Positions 34,965 through 44,980 of a stretch of DNA of 64,000 nucleotides are shown piece after piece. The DNA is taken from assembly GCF_008704715.1 (NCBI RefSeq), contig NZ_CP023689.1:2418001-2482000 (forward strand), read 5' to 3'. The translations under genes were made by a program, and so were the position numbers. The notes beneath the pieces are model-generated. The model was not told the origin of the DNA. It made no database searches and saw only the letters and a list, made by a program, of their open reading frames with translations. Origin of the DNA: Streptomyces chartreusis. GTDB taxonomy: Bacteria; Actinomycetota; Actinomycetes; Streptomycetales; Streptomycetaceae. Each line of letters opens with the position of its first letter. Positions within the stretch are counted from its first letter, which is position 1.

Positions 34965-36281
34965 ATGGAGCGACTGGGTACGGGAATCGGATGGCGTCCG
35001 GAGATCGCGGACGCCGTTGAGCGCATGCCGGGCATCGACTGGGTCGAGGCCGTCGCCGAGAACGTCTGCCCCGGCCATCTGCCGGAGTCCCTGGTACGGC
35101 TGCGGGAGCGCGGTGTCACCGTGATCCCGCACGGTGTCTCGCTGGGCCTCGGCGGCGCCGAGCGGCCCGACGCGGGGCGGCTGGCCGCGCTCGCCGAGCG
35201 GGTGGAGGCGCTGGGGTCGCCGCTGGTCACCGAGCACATCGCGTTCGTACGGGCGGGCGGTGCGCTGACCGCCTCCCCGCTGCTGGAGGCCGGGCACCTG
35301 CTGCCGGTGCCGCGGACCCGGGACGCCCTCGACGTGCTGTGCGAGAACGTCCGGATCGCGCAGGACGCGCTGCCGGTGCCGCTCGCCGTGGAGAACATCG
35401 CCGCGCTGATCTCCTGGCCGGGCGAGGAGATGACCGAGGGGCAGTTCCTGTACGAGCTCGCCGACCGCACCGGCGTACGGCTGCTCATCGATGTGGCCAA
35501 CCTGCACACCAACCACGTCAACCGGGGCGAGGACCCGGCCAAGGCGCTCGCCGAGCTGCCGCTGGAGGCCATCGCGTACGTCCATGTCGCGGGCGGCTTC
35601 GAACGCGACGGTGTCTGGCACGACAGCCACGCGCACCCCGTCCCCCAGCCGGTCCTCGACGTCCTCACCGACCTCGCCTCCCGGGTGTCCCCGCCGGGGG
35701 TGCTGCTGGAGCGCGACGAGAACTTCCCCGAACCGGCCGAGCTGGAGCGGGAGTTGGGGGCGATCCGGGGGGCGCTGGAGAAGGGCGCCGCCGAGCGGAC
35801 CGCGCAGAGCGGGACGCCGGCGACCGGGAGCTCACGGGAGGCGGCGCCGGTCCAGGAGGCTCCTGAGCCCGTCCGGCAGCGGCTCGCTCTCGCGCAGGCC
35901 GCGCTGCTCTCCGCGCTGGTCGCCGGGACGCCCGTGCCGGAGGGGTTCGACCGGGTGCGGCTCGGTGTGCAGGCGCGGGCGCTCGCCGGGAAGCGTGCGG
36001 ACGTCGTGGCGAAGGTCGCGCCCGAGCTGCCGGTGATCCTCGGCGACGGGTACCGGCCGGCCTTCCTCGGATACGCGCACGGGCACCCGATGACCGGCGG
36101 CTACCGGCGCGACGCACTGGACTTCGCCGGGTATCTGCTGACCGGCGACCGCTGCGAGGACGCGGGGGTGCGGGCCAAGTTGCGGGAGTGGTGGCTGGAG
36201 CGGTCGGGGCCCGCGCCGCGCTCCCGTCGTCCGGCGGTACGGCTGGCCCGGGCCACGCGCCGGGTGCTGCTGCGTCGGTGA
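34965..36281 (+). CDS. DUF692 (MNIO) multinuclear iron enzyme with fused C-terminal domain
   Basis: The 438-residue protein starts at ATG 34965 with GAGGAGGGG upstream. Residues 1-275 form the DUF692 TIM barrel with the iron-ligand pattern of MbnB/TglH-like enzymes: His56 (IPHGVSL), His91 (TEHIAF), Glu143 (VENIAA), Asp176 and His181 (IDVANLHTN), His207 (YVHVAGG), His222/His224 (DSHAH) and Glu249 (LLERDEN). Known relatives use Fe(II)/Fe(III) and oxygen to remodel cysteine or backbone groups in ribosomal peptides. After a disordered linker (about 276-300) comes a helical domain (302-438, [28 protein letters not shown]) that may replace a separate peptide-binding partner; SCO6045 seems to be the S. 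coelicolor equivalent. DUF4142 and TIGR04222 genes follow. No precursor peptide is obvious. Confidence 0.85.
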   Translation: MERLGTGIGWRPEIADAVERMPGIDWVEAVAENVCPGHLPESLVRLRERGVTVIPHGVSLGLGGAERPDAGRLAALAERVEALGSPLVTEHIAFVRAGGALTASPLLEAGHLLPVPRTRDALDVLCENVRIAQDALPVPLAVENIAALISWPGEEMTEGQFLYELADRTGVRLLIDVANLHTNHVNRGEDPAKALAELPLEAIAYVHVAGGFERDGVWHDSHAHPVPQPVLDVLTDLASRVSPPGVLLERDENFPEPAELERELGAIRGALEKGAAERTAQSGTPATGSSREAAPVQEAPEPVRQRLALAQAALLSALVAGTPVPEGFDRVRLGVQARALAGKRADVVAKVAPELPVILGDGYRPAFLGYAHGHPMTGGYRRDALDFAGYLLTGDRCEDAGVRAKLREWWLERSGPAPRSRRPAVRLARATRRVLLRR

Positions 36282-36305
36282 GCGGGGGCGGACTACGCCG
36301 AATCC

Positions 36306-36340
36306 CACTCGCCGGTGGACGCGGTCGCGGCCGGCGAGTG
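36306..36340 (+). terminator. Stem-loop terminator after the DUF692 gene
   Basis: A perfect 10-bp stem CACTCGCCGG/CCGGCGAGTG with a 15-base loop starts 25 bp after the stop at 36281. It suggests that the downstream DUF4142 gene has its own promoter in the remaining 213 bp. Confidence 0.65.
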
Positions 36341-36553
36341 TGCCGGGGTTAACACCGGGGCCCGTGCCGTGCTCCGCACGCCCGCTTGGCCCGTGTATGG
36401 CCCCATAAGCCCCTCGCCACTACTCCCTTTTCGCCCGTAAGCGCCCCGCTTGCAAGCATTCGCTCCTGTACGGAAGTTGGCGTAGGCGCCGAAGTAATAT
36501 GCCAACCTCACCCTCGAAGCGCACTAACGTGCGGTGCCGCAACAGGAGGCACC

Positions 36554-37351
36554 ATGCGATCCCGCAAGCGACCCCCGATCAACGGCCGCGGCATCTTCAG
36601 CGGCACCGGGATCATCGTCGCGGGCCTGATGGCGACGCTGCTGGCGATGATCTTCCCGATCTGGTCGTACGCCGACCGGTCCGGGACCGGTCTCGACGTG
36701 CTGAACGCCGACACCGTCTCGACCGGCTACGGGCCGCTGTCCGCCCTCGACCGCGACTTCATCACGAAAGTCCGGCTGGCAGGGCTGTGGGAACTGCCCG
36801 CCGGCCGGCAGGCCCGGCAGAAGGGCAGCACCCCGGCCGTACGGACCGCCGGTGAGCATCTCGTCGAGGGGCACGCGTTCCTGGACGAGCGGGTGCGCGA
36901 CGTGGCGGCCAAGCTGAGCCTCCAGCTGCCCAACGAGCCCAGCGAGCAGCAGCAGGAGTGGCTGGCGACCCTGAACGCCGCGCAGGGCGTGGAGTACGAC
37001 AGCCGGTTCGCGAACATCCTGCGGCTGGCGCACGGCAAGGTGTTCTCCGTCGTCGCCCAGGTCCGGGCCAGTACGCGCAACTCCCTCGTACGCAAGCTCG
37101 CCGACGACGCCAACACCACGGTGCTGGACCACATCACGGTCCTGGAGGCCACCGGGTACGTCGACTACGACGCCCTGGCACGGGACATGGTCGCCGACAG
37201 CACCCCGCCGCTGACCCCGTCCCCCGCCCCGCCGGGTCCGACCTCGGATCCCGCTCCGGCCGTCCCGATGACACCGCCCCCGTCGCCGGGGTACACCCTG
37301 CCGTCGGCCGCCAGCAGCCCGCGTCCGGAAGGCGGTTCCGGGGACTCCTGA
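36554..37351 (+). CDS. DUF4142 exported protein, copy 2
   Basis: The 265-residue protein starts at ATG 36554 behind AGGAGG. A hydrophobic segment (about 15-40) anchors or exports it. The DUF4142 core matches the copy at 11149 almost motif for motif: YGPLSALDRDFITKVRLAGLWE, LVEGHAFLDERVRDVAAKLS, LPNEPSEQQQEW, and DHITVLEATG. The tail (about 220-265) is Pro/Ser-rich. A four-helix ferritin-like bundle is expected. Position between the DUF692 and TIGR04222 genes suggests a shared process at the envelope, but function is not established. Confidence 0.82.
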   Translation: MRSRKRPPINGRGIFSGTGIIVAGLMATLLAMIFPIWSYADRSGTGLDVLNADTVSTGYGPLSALDRDFITKVRLAGLWELPAGRQARQKGSTPAVRTAGEHLVEGHAFLDERVRDVAAKLSLQLPNEPSEQQQEWLATLNAAQGVEYDSRFANILRLAHGKVFSVVAQVRASTRNSLVRKLADDANTTVLDHITVLEATGYVDYDALARDMVADSTPPLTPSPAPPGPTSDPAPAVPMTPPPSPGYTLPSAASSPRPEGGSGDS

Positions 37352-37452
37352 CGCCCCGCCCGGCCGATCCGGAACGTCACATCCCGGCAACTCTCTGTCC
37401 GTATTGTGAACAAGGCATGGCGTCGCACAGAGCCTTGGCATAGAAACGCGGC

Positions 37453-38250
37453 ATGTTCTGGGTGCTTCTTCTGCTGCTGGCCTGGGCCGTCGCCGGCACG
37501 GCGTGCACGCGGCTGTGCCTGGCCGCCGTGCACACCGCGGCCATGGAAACGAAAGAGGCGGCCGCGGCCCGGGACCACGATCTGACGCTGTACGAGGCCG
37601 CGTTCCTGTCCGGTGGCCCCCGCAGGGTCGCCGATCTGACGCTGGTCTCCATGGCGCGCCAGCGGCGGCTGCTGCTCGCGCGCACCGGGTGGGCGACCGT
37701 CGTCGATCCGCGCGGCCGGGACGAGATGGAACGCTCGGTGATAGGGGCCATCGGGCCGGAGGGCCAGTCCCTGATCGAGCCGGTGCGCGACGCCGCGGCC
37801 GCCGCCGACGCGGTGGGCAGCCTCGGCGACCGGCTGGTGAGCGCGGGCCTCGCCGTGCCCGCCGGAGCGCGTGACGGCATAGGCGCCGCGATCCGTCAGG
37901 TGCGGCTCGCCGCCGCGGTCGTGGCGGCGCTCGGCGCGATCGCCCTGCTGGCGCCCGCCCAGTCGGACATGCCGGCGCACCTGGTCGCACTGTGGTTCGC
38001 GCTGCCGTTCGTGCTGACCCTGAGCTGTCTGGCCATCGCCCGCATCGAGATCCAGCCGTACGCGCGTTGGGCCTCCCCGGCCGGGCAGCGGCTGCTCGGT
38101 GCCCTGGTGCGGCACTCCGGGGGCGGCGGCGACCGTACGTACCTCACGTCCGTGGCCGTGCGGGGCGTGCGCGCGATCGGCGAGCCGGACCTGCGCGCGG
38201 CCTTCGCGCACCGCGAGCAGCACCACGAGGCGCTGCACCGGCGCGACTGA
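37453..38250 (+). CDS. TIGR04222-domain membrane protein
   Basis: The 265-residue protein starts at ATG 37453, with no strong ribosome site. It begins with a membrane helix (2-22). Then comes the TIGR04222 helical region LTLYEAAFLSGGPRRVADLTLVSMARQRRLLLARTGW (about 50-90), with a second helical region (DAVGSLGDRLVSAG) and two further membrane helices (about 155-172 and 178-198). Many family members end in a Gly/Cys-rich tail proposed as modification target. This one instead ends in a His-rich HREQHHEALHRRD without Cys. The neighbouring DUF692 enzyme matches the reported association of the two families as I recall it. Confidence 0.75.
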   Translation: MFWVLLLLLAWAVAGTACTRLCLAAVHTAAMETKEAAAARDHDLTLYEAAFLSGGPRRVADLTLVSMARQRRLLLARTGWATVVDPRGRDEMERSVIGAIGPEGQSLIEPVRDAAAAADAVGSLGDRLVSAGLAVPAGARDGIGAAIRQVRLAAAVVAALGAIALLAPAQSDMPAHLVALWFALPFVLTLSCLAIARIEIQPYARWASPAGQRLLGALVRHSGGGGDRTYLTSVAVRGVRAIGEPDLRAAFAHREQHHEALHRRD

Positions 38251-38373
38251 CGGCGCCGCAAGTCGATAACGCATAGGGGGCATTGCGGCGACTTCGGCGA
38301 GGCGGTGCTTGCCTTCATCAACAGACGAACCAAATATCCCTTTTGTTGCTGCCGTGCACCGAAGGGAAATGCC

Positions 38374-40020
38374 ATGCGAGCTGCCGCCCTCTACTCGGCC
38401 GCGGGGGCCATGCTCCTGTCCGCTCTCTCCCTGGCCCCGGCCACAAGCGCCGGGGCGGCTCCGGGAGCGGACGAGCGGCACGGCACGACGGTGGCCGCGG
38501 CGCGCGCCAAGGCCGCCGGCATCACCTTCGGGCGCTGCCCCAAGGCGCAGGGCCTGCCCGGCACCGTGCGGTGCGGCACGGTGTCCGTCCCGCTGGACTA
38601 CGCGCACCCCGAAGGCAAGCAGATCCGGCTGCTGGTCAGCCGGGCGCAGGCCACGCACAAGGACCCGCACAACAGCAAGCGCCGGGTGCCGGGCAAGGGC
38701 GCCCTGGTCTACAACCCGGGCGGACCCGGCGCCTCCGGCATCCAGTTCCCGCTGATCGGGGTCGTCCCGGCATGGAAGCGGCTCGCGGCCGCGTACGACC
38801 TCGTCGGCTACGCCCCGCGCGGTGTGGGACCCTCGGCGCCGCTGTCCTGCCAGGACCCCAAGCAGTACTTCAAGGTGCCCTCGCAGGCCCCGACGTTCCC
38901 CTCCGAGGCGTACAAGAAGGAGCGCGTCGCCCGGGCGAAGGCGTACGCGCGCGGCTGCGCCGAGCGCGCCGGCAGCGCCCTGCGGCACTACAACTCCCTC
39001 AACAACGCCCGTGACCTGGACGTCCTGCGCGCCGCGCTGGGCGAGGAGAAGCTGACGTTCATCGGCGCCTCGTACGGCACCTACTTCGGCGCGCTGTACG
39101 CGCACCTCTTCCCCCAGCACGTACGGCGGATGGTGTTCGACTCCGCGGTGAACCCGGACCCGAAGCAGATCTGGTACCACAACAACCTCGCGCAGTCGGC
39201 CGCGTTCGAGGGCCGCTGGACGGACTTCCGGGAGTGGGTCGCCGAGCACGACGACGTGTACGGGCTCGGCATCACCGCCGACGAGGTGCTGGCCAACTAC
39301 GAGAAGGTGCGCACCCGGCTCGCGACGCGGCCGGCCGGCGGGAAGATCGGGCCGGGGCAGTTGCAGGAGGCGTTCCTCCAGGCCGGTTATTACGACGACT
39401 ACTGGCCCTCGCGGGCGCAGGCGCTGTCGGCGTATCTGAAGGGCGACGCGAAGCCGCTGATGGAGCTCGCTTCGCCGGTGACGGAGGCGGCGGCCGAGGA
39501 GGAGAACACGAACGCGGTCTACACGGCCGTGGAGTGCAACGACGCGCCCTGGCCGACGGACTGGGCGACCTGGGACCGGGACAACACCCGGCTCGCTCGC
39601 GTGGCGCCGTTCGAGACCTGGGACAACGCGTGGATGAACCTGCCGTGCGCCTTCTGGAAGGCCCCGCGGCAGCAGCCGGTGGACGTGCGGACCGGTCCGG
39701 GTGAGCTGCCGCCGACGCTGATCCTGGCCGCCGAGCGGGATGCCGCGACACCGTACGACGGGGCGCTGGAGATGCACCGGCGGCTCGCGGGCTCGGTCCT
39801 GGTGACCGAGCGGGACGCCGGGACGCACGGCATCGCGTACGGCCCGAACGCCTGCGTCAACGGCCACATCGACGCGTATCTGCTGGAGGGCCGTCTGCCG
39901 GCGCGGCACGCCTCGTGCGAGGGGCACCCGGAGCCGAAGCCGCAGCGGGCGGGCGAGCACAAGGCGAAGAAGCCCGCCACGCGGCACAAGGACCACCGCG
40001 AGACCGCGGCCCGTCCGTAG
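38374..40020 (+). CDS. Secreted TAP-like alpha/beta-hydrolase (tripeptidyl aminopeptidase family), copy 2
   Basis: The 548-residue protein starts at ATG 38374 with AAGGGA upstream. A signal peptide is cut near AGAAP (about residue 30). Catalytic motifs parallel those of the gene at 1381: NPGGPGASG, nucleophile GASYGTY (Ser about 233), acid in AAERDAATP and His in DAGTHGI. The TAP-like C-terminal domain follows, ending in a basic Lys/Arg-rich tail (about 515-548) that could bind the cell wall. It should release tripeptides from secreted proteins or propeptides. A 25-bp hairpin follows. Confidence 0.87.
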   Translation: MRAAALYSAAGAMLLSALSLAPATSAGAAPGADERHGTTVAAARAKAAGITFGRCPKAQGLPGTVRCGTVSVPLDYAHPEGKQIRLLVSRAQATHKDPHNSKRRVPGKGALVYNPGGPGASGIQFPLIGVVPAWKRLAAAYDLVGYAPRGVGPSAPLSCQDPKQYFKVPSQAPTFPSEAYKKERVARAKAYARGCAERAGSALRHYNSLNNARDLDVLRAALGEEKLTFIGASYGTYFGALYAHLFPQHVRRMVFDSAVNPDPKQIWYHNNLAQSAAFEGRWTDFREWVAEHDDVYGLGITADEVLANYEKVRTRLATRPAGGKIGPGQLQEAFLQAGYYDDYWPSRAQALSAYLKGDAKPLMELASPVTEAAAEEENTNAVYTAVECNDAPWPTDWATWDRDNTRLARVAPFETWDNAWMNLPCAFWKAPRQQPVDVRTGPGELPPTLILAAERDAATPYDGALEMHRRLAGSVLVTERDAGTHGIAYGPNACVNGHIDAYLLEGRLPARHASCEGHPEPKPQRAGEHKAKKPATRHKDHRETAARP

Positions 40021-40029
40021 CCGGCAGCG

Positions 40030-40085
40030 CTCGCACGGCGAAGCCCCGCACCCCGTGGAGGGGGTGCGGGGCTTCGCCGTGCGAG
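40030..40085. terminator. Exceptionally long bidirectional stem-loop
   Basis: A perfect 25-bp stem (40030-40054 with 40061-40085) closes a 6-base loop. It lies 10 bp after the peptidase stop and 3 bp before the hemQ stop, so it serves both convergent genes. Confidence 0.92.
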
Positions 40086-40088
40086 CGG

Positions 40089-40820
40089 CTAGGCGAGTCC
40101 GGCGACCAGTTCGGCGACGGACCTGCGGCGGCCGGTGTAGAAGGGCACTTCCTCGCGGACGTGCATCCGGGCCTCGGAGGCGCGCAGGTGACGCATGAGG
40201 TCGACGATGCGGTACAGCTCGTCGGCCTCGAAGGCGAGGATCCACTCGTAGTCGCCCAGCGAGAACGAGGCGACCGTGTTGGCGCGGACGTCGGGGTAGC
40301 CGCGGGCCATCTTGCCGTGGTCGGCGAGCATGCGGCGGCGGTCCTCGTCGGGCAGCAGGTACCAGTCGTAGGAGCGCACGAAGGGGTAGACGCTGATGTA
40401 GTTCCGCGGCGTCTCGTCGGCGAGGAACGCCGGGATGTGCGAGCGGTTGAACTCGGCGGGGCGGTGCAGCGCCATGTTCGACCAGACCGGCTCGAGCGCG
40501 CGGCCCAGCTCCGTGCGGCGGAAGAGGTTGTACGCGTCCTGGAGCTGGTCGCTGGTCTCCGCGTGCCACCAGATCATGACGTCGGCGTCGGCGCGCAGGC
40601 CGGACACGTCGTAGGTGCCGCGGATCGTCACGTCCTTGGCGGCGAGCTGGTCGAACAGCTCCTGGACCTCGTCGGCGTAGCCCGCGCGGTCCTCGGGGAG
40701 CACGTCCTTCAGCTTGAAGACGGACCAGAGGGTGTAGCGGATGACCTCGTTGAGGTCCTTGGCCAGCTTGCCCTTGTTCGGGATCCTGCCGGACTCGGTG
40801 GTGGAGGCGTCGTCACTCAT
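40089..40820 (-). CDS. hemQ: Coproheme decarboxylase HemQ/ChdC
   Basis: The 243-residue protein starts at ATG 40820, 4 bp after the hemG stop. It belongs to the chlorite-dismutase-like ChdC family: RYTLWSVF near the start, [12 protein letters not shown] containing the catalytic Tyr, [10 protein letters not shown] with the conserved His region, and the [13 protein letters not shown] strand. It decarboxylates coproheme III to heme b, the last step of the coproporphyrin-dependent pathway used by Gram-positive bacteria. Cotranscription with hemG/cgoX fits consecutive steps. No chlorite detoxification role is implied. Confidence 0.93.
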   Translation of the reverse strand: MSDDASTTESGRIPNKGKLAKDLNEVIRYTLWSVFKLKDVLPEDRAGYADEVQELFDQLAAKDVTIRGTYDVSGLRADADVMIWWHAETSDQLQDAYNLFRRTELGRALEPVWSNMALHRPAEFNRSHIPAFLADETPRNYISVYPFVRSYDWYLLPDEDRRRMLADHGKMARGYPDVRANTVASFSLGDYEWILAFEADELYRIVDLMRHLRASEARMHVREEVPFYTGRRRSVAELVAGLA

Positions 40821-40824
40821 GCCC

Positions 40825-42306
40825 TTATTCTCCCGCTCCGCCGTGCAGACTCTGCACCGGGTTGGCGGTGAGCTCCTGCACACCGCCCGGATCGCCGTCG
40901 AGCTGGTCGACGGCGGCGTACGCGCTCGCGATGCACGCCGGGATGCCCACGCCGTCGTACTGCGCGCCGCACACCGCCAGGCCCGGCACCCGGGCGACGT
41001 GCTCGCGGACGCGGGCCACGCGCGCGTGGTGGCCGACCGGGTACTGCGGCAGGCCGTCGGTCCAGCGGGTCACGCGGGTCTCCAGCGGGGTCGCGTCGAG
41101 GCCGGTGGCCTCCTTGAGGTCCCGGCGTGAGACGTCGACGAGGCCGGCGTCGTCGCGGCCCAGGATCCCCGTCTCGCCGTACCGCCCGACCGAGGTGCGC
41201 AGGACGATCGTGTCCGGGTCCTCGTCGGCGATCCAGCCCCACTTCTGGGAGGCGAACGTCGACGCCTTGATGGTGCGCCCGTCGACCGGCGGCACGAGGA
41301 AGCCGCTGCCCGCCGGGAGCCCGGCGTCGGAGCGGCGGTAGGCGAGGGTGACCAGGGCCATGGAGGCGTACTCGACGCCTTCCAGCTCGGCGGCGGCCCC
41401 GGGCACCTCGGCGCGCAGCAGGGCGGCGGCGGCCGGGGCGGGCACGGCGACGACGACGGCGTCGGGACGCAGCACCCGGTCACCGGCGACCACGCGCCAG
41501 CCGCCGGACGCCTCGCGGCGCAGCTCGGTCACCGGTGCCCCGGTCACGATCTCGCCGCCCCGCGCGCGCACCGACTCCGCGACGGCGAGCGGGAGTCGGC
41601 CCACGCCGCCCTCGATGCCCATGAACACCGGTCCGGTCTGCTGGTTCGCCGTGGCCTTGGCCTGGATCTCCCGGACGGCCTCGGTGAGCGAGTCGTGGGT
41701 CCGCGCGGCCTGGTACAGCTGCGGGACGGCGGAGCGCAGCGAGATGCGGTACGCGTCGCCCGCGTAGACGCCGCCCAGCAGGGGTTCGACGAGGCGGTCG
41801 ACGACCTCGCGGCCGAGGCGTGCCGCCACGTACGCGCCGACCGCCACGTCGTCGCCGACCTCGGTGCGCGGCAGGTCGGCGTCGCGCTCGATACGGGCCA
41901 GCCCTTCGTCGGACAGGACTCCGGAGAGGGCGGCGGCGGTGCCGGGGACGCCCATCACATGCCCCTTGGGCATGGGGCGCAGGGCGCCACGGGTCCAGAT
42001 CGACGCGCTCGCACTGGCCGGCGGCTGGAGCCGCTCGGCGAGGCCGGCCTCCCGCGCGAGGGCGATCGCCTCGGGGCGGCGGGCCAGCATCGACTCGGCG
42101 CCGAGGTCCACGCGCACACCCGCGATCTCGCCGGGCAGCAGCTTGCCGCCGACCCGGTCCGAGGCCTCCAGGACGGTCACGTGTCTGCCGCGCTCCAGCA
42201 GCCGGTGGGCGGCCGCCAGTCCGGCGATCCCGCCGCCGACGACCACGACATGACCGGGCCGTACGGGGTTGTCGCCGGTGCGTGTGTCCTCGCTGTGCTC
42301 GCGCAT
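40825..42306 (-). CDS. hemG: Coproporphyrinogen III oxidase (HemG/HemY/CgoX-type FAD enzyme)
   Basis: The 493-residue FAD protein starts at ATG 42306. An N-terminal dinucleotide fold [17 protein letters not shown] (about 20-37) is followed by [12 protein letters not shown] and AGAESML-type [13 protein letters not shown]. The substrate domain has [15 protein letters not shown], and the C-terminus has the FAD motif [19 protein letters not shown]. In actinobacteria this enzyme oxidises coproporphyrinogen to coproporphyrin, preceding ferrochelatase and HemQ. It is coupled to hemQ by a 4-bp gap. The symbol cgoX would follow newer naming. Confidence 0.92.
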   Translation of the reverse strand: MREHSEDTRTGDNPVRPGHVVVVGGGIAGLAAAHRLLERGRHVTVLEASDRVGGKLLPGEIAGVRVDLGAESMLARRPEAIALAREAGLAERLQPPASASASIWTRGALRPMPKGHVMGVPGTAAALSGVLSDEGLARIERDADLPRTEVGDDVAVGAYVAARLGREVVDRLVEPLLGGVYAGDAYRISLRSAVPQLYQAARTHDSLTEAVREIQAKATANQQTGPVFMGIEGGVGRLPLAVAESVRARGGEIVTGAPVTELRREASGGWRVVAGDRVLRPDAVVVAVPAPAAAALLRAEVPGAAAELEGVEYASMALVTLAYRRSDAGLPAGSGFLVPPVDGRTIKASTFASQKWGWIADEDPDTIVLRTSVGRYGETGILGRDDAGLVDVSRRDLKEATGLDATPLETRVTRWTDGLPQYPVGHHARVARVREHVARVPGLAVCGAQYDGVGIPACIASAYAAVDQLDGDPGGVQELTANPVQSLHGGAGE

Positions 42307-42513
42307 GATCCCACTCTCTCAAACGCCACCGACACCGCTGCCACGGCCGTACGGCCCCCGTCGCGCCGCCGTCCGGCCCCGGGTCGTCCGCCGCGTGTGC
42401 CCGCCCCGAGTCCCGACCGTGACCGCATCGGGACCGTTTCCGGCCAACGTTCCGCGGGGTCCCCGCGTCGAAGGAGCGTCAGTCGTCACGACGACCCTCG
42501 GGGGTAGGCCCAC

Positions 42514-43521
42514 ATGCGCACACGACGTTCCGCACGACCGGTTCAGGCCCTGGCCGGCCTCCTGCTGGCCACCGCCCTCGCGCTCACCGGTTGCAGCGCC
42601 GCGAACGACTCGGGCGGCGACAGCAAGGCCGCCGCCGGCGAGGCCGCCCGGGCGGACTCCGACGGGGGCGCCAATTCCGACGCAGGCGCGAAGGAGGGCG
42701 CGCCCGGCACCGGCTCCGACGCCGGCCGGGCCACCACGCCCGCCAAGGTCAGCGCGAGCCACATCATCCGCACCGCCTCGCTGACCGTGCAGGTCAAGGA
42801 AGTGCCGAAGGCCCTCGACGAGGCCCGTGCCACCGCCGAGAACGCGGGCGGCTACGTCGGCAACGAGACCACCACCCGCGACGAGGAGGGCCACGAGCAC
42901 ACCCGGGTCGTGCTGCGGGTGCCCGTCGACAAGTACGCCGAGGTCCTCGCGGACCTGGAGGGCGCGGGCAAGCTGATCGAGCGCAGCGCCAAGGCGCAGG
43001 ACGTCACCGACCAGGTCGTGGACGTGGAGAGCCGCATCAAGTCGCAGCAGGCCAGCGTGGCCCGGATCCGTGAGCTGATGGACCAGGCGACCAGGCTCAG
43101 CGACGTGGTGACGCTGGAGGGCGAGCTGAGCCGCCGGCAGGCCGACCTGGAGTCGCTGCTGGCCCAGCAGGCGTCCCTGAAGGACCGCACGAGCCTCGCG
43201 ACGATCTCGCTGACCCTCTCCGAGACGCCGGTGAAGAAGGCCGCGAAGGACGACGACCCGGGCTTCGTGGACGCGCTCGCGGGTGGCTGGAACGCGTTCG
43301 TGACGATGCTGCGCTGGATCGCGGTGGCGTTCGGCGCGCTGCTGCCGTTCGCGGCGGTGGCGGTGCTGATCCTCCTGCTGTGGCTGAAGGTCCTGCGCCC
43401 CCGGCTGCCGCGCCGCCCGGCGACCGTGCCCGCGAGCCCCGTGCCGGGCCCGCTGCCGGCGGCCCGCCCCGCTCCGCGTCCCGCGCACGCGGGCGACGAG
43501 CAGAGCGGCGGACAGGACTGA
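42514..43521 (+). CDS. DUF4349 lipoprotein
   Basis: The 335-residue protein starts at ATG 42514. The lipobox LTGC (Cys about 27) is followed by an acidic/Ala-rich linker to about 80. The DUF4349 domain has IIRTASLTVQVKEVPKALDEA, GYVGNETT and a long coiled-coil (about 165-225) VVDVESRIKSQQASVARIRELM. A membrane helix at about 262-295 and a Pro-rich tail end it. The domain is common in envelope proteins with a likely scaffolding role. It lies between divergent hemG and the flavoprotein gene 28 bp downstream. Confidence 0.85.
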   Translation: MRTRRSARPVQALAGLLLATALALTGCSAANDSGGDSKAAAGEAARADSDGGANSDAGAKEGAPGTGSDAGRATTPAKVSASHIIRTASLTVQVKEVPKALDEARATAENAGGYVGNETTTRDEEGHEHTRVVLRVPVDKYAEVLADLEGAGKLIERSAKAQDVTDQVVDVESRIKSQQASVARIRELMDQATRLSDVVTLEGELSRRQADLESLLAQQASLKDRTSLATISLTLSETPVKKAAKDDDPGFVDALAGGWNAFVTMLRWIAVAFGALLPFAAVAVLILLLWLKVLRPRLPRRPATVPASPVPGPLPAARPAPRPAHAGDEQSGGQD

Positions 43522-43548
43522 AATTCCCTGCCCCCGTAGCGTGTTCGC

Positions 43549-44958
43549 ATGAACATGAGCGCTACGAGGGGTGTGCCGGGCGAGCGGGAGCGGCTGGTGG
43601 TGATCGGCGGCGACGCCGCGGGGATGTCCGCGGCGTCGCAGGCTCGCCGCCTGAAGAGCGCCGAGGAGCTGGAGATCGTGGCCTTCGAGCGCGGCCACTT
43701 CACCTCCTTCTCGGCGTGCGGCATCCCGTACTGGGTGGGCGGCGAGGTGCCCGAGCGGGACCGGTTGATCGCCCGTACGGCCGAGGAGCACCGGGCGCGG
43801 GACATCGACCTGCGCATGCGGACGGAGGTCGTGGAGATCGACGTGGCCGGCGGCCGGGTACGCGCGCGTGACGTCGATTCCGGCGCCGAGTCCTGGACGT
43901 CGTACGACAAGCTCGTGATCGCGACCGGTGCCCGTCCGATCCGCCCCGACATGCCGGGCGCCGACGCCCCCGGTGTGCACGGCGTGCAGACCCTCGACGA
44001 CGGCCAGGCCCTGATCGACCGGCTGGCACGCACGCGTGGCCGTCGCGCGGTGGTGGTCGGCGCCGGCTACATCGGCGTGGAGATGGCCGAGGCGCTCATC
44101 AACCGCGGCTACGAGGTGACGGTCGTCAACCGCGGCAGCGAACCCATGTCCACCCTCGACCCGGACATGGGCCGCCTGGTGCACGAGGCCATGGAGGGCC
44201 TCGGCATCACCATGGTCGACGACGCCGCGGTCACCAAGATCCTCACCGGCGACGACGGCGCCGTCCGCGCGGTCGCCACCGAGGACGCCGAGTACCCGGC
44301 GGACGTGGTGGTCCTCGGCATCGGGGTCCGCCCGGAGACCGCCCTCGCGCGGGCCGCGGGCCTCCCCCTGGGCGACCACGGCGGACTGCTCACCGACCTC
44401 GGCATGCGGGTCCGCGGCCACGAGAACATCTGGGCGGGCGGCGACTGCGTCGAGGTCCTCGACCTGGTCTCAGGCCGGGAACGCCACATCCCCCTGGGCA
44501 CCCACGCCAACAAGCACGGCCAGATCATCGGCACGAACGCGGCGGGCGGCTACGCCACGTTCCCCGGCGTGGTCGGCACGGCCGTCAGCAAGGTCTGCGA
44601 CCTGGAGATCGCCCGCACGGGCCTGCGCGAGAAGGACGCACGCAGGGCGGGCCTGCAGTACGTGACGGCCACGATCGAGTCCACGAGCCGCGCCGGGTAC
44701 TACCCCGGCGCCTCCTTCATGACGGTCAAGATGCTCGCCGAACGCCGCACGGGTCGTCTGCTGGGCGTACAGATCGTGGGCCGTGAGGGCGCGGGCAAGA
44801 GGGTCGACATCGCGGCGGTCGCCCTGACGGCCGGCATGACGGTGGAACAGATGACGTCCCTGGACCTCGGCTACGCACCCCCGTTCTCCCCGGTCTGGGA
44901 CCCGGTCCTGGTAGCGGCCAGAAAGGCGGTGAAGGCGGTGAACGCCGACCGCTCATGA
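43549..44958 (+). CDS. CoA-disulfide-reductase-like FAD/NAD(P) oxidoreductase
   Basis: The 469-residue protein starts at ATG 43549 (ATG 43555 also possible). It shows the FAD motif VVIGGDAAGMSAAS, the single-cysteine redox site SFSACGIPYW (Cys about 63), the second dinucleotide fold VVVGAGYIGVEMAE and the FAD-closing IWAGGDC. The dimerisation domain at the C-terminus is complete. One active Cys places it with CoA-disulfide reductase, NADH oxidase and related enzymes, not with two-Cys dithiol reductases. Actinobacteria use mycothiol, so CoA may not be the real substrate. The 27-bp gap to the DUF4349 gene suggests cotranscription. Confidence 0.87.
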   Translation: MNMSATRGVPGERERLVVIGGDAAGMSAASQARRLKSAEELEIVAFERGHFTSFSACGIPYWVGGEVPERDRLIARTAEEHRARDIDLRMRTEVVEIDVAGGRVRARDVDSGAESWTSYDKLVIATGARPIRPDMPGADAPGVHGVQTLDDGQALIDRLARTRGRRAVVVGAGYIGVEMAEALINRGYEVTVVNRGSEPMSTLDPDMGRLVHEAMEGLGITMVDDAAVTKILTGDDGAVRAVATEDAEYPADVVVLGIGVRPETALARAAGLPLGDHGGLLTDLGMRVRGHENIWAGGDCVEVLDLVSGRERHIPLGTHANKHGQIIGTNAAGGYATFPGVVGTAVSKVCDLEIARTGLREKDARRAGLQYVTATIESTSRAGYYPGASFMTVKMLAERRTGRLLGVQIVGREGAGKRVDIAAVALTAGMTVEQMTSLDLGYAPPFSPVWDPVLVAARKAVKAVNADRS

Positions 44959-44980
44959 CAGACCGCGCCACCAACCCCCA

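Noticed and set aside
11061..36510. Shared heptamer AACCTCA upstream of both DUF4142 genes and the DUF692 gene (11061, 34862, 36504)
   Set aside because: A 7-base match at variable distances (44-97 bp) is weak, and another copy occurs at 22385 by the end of a different gene.
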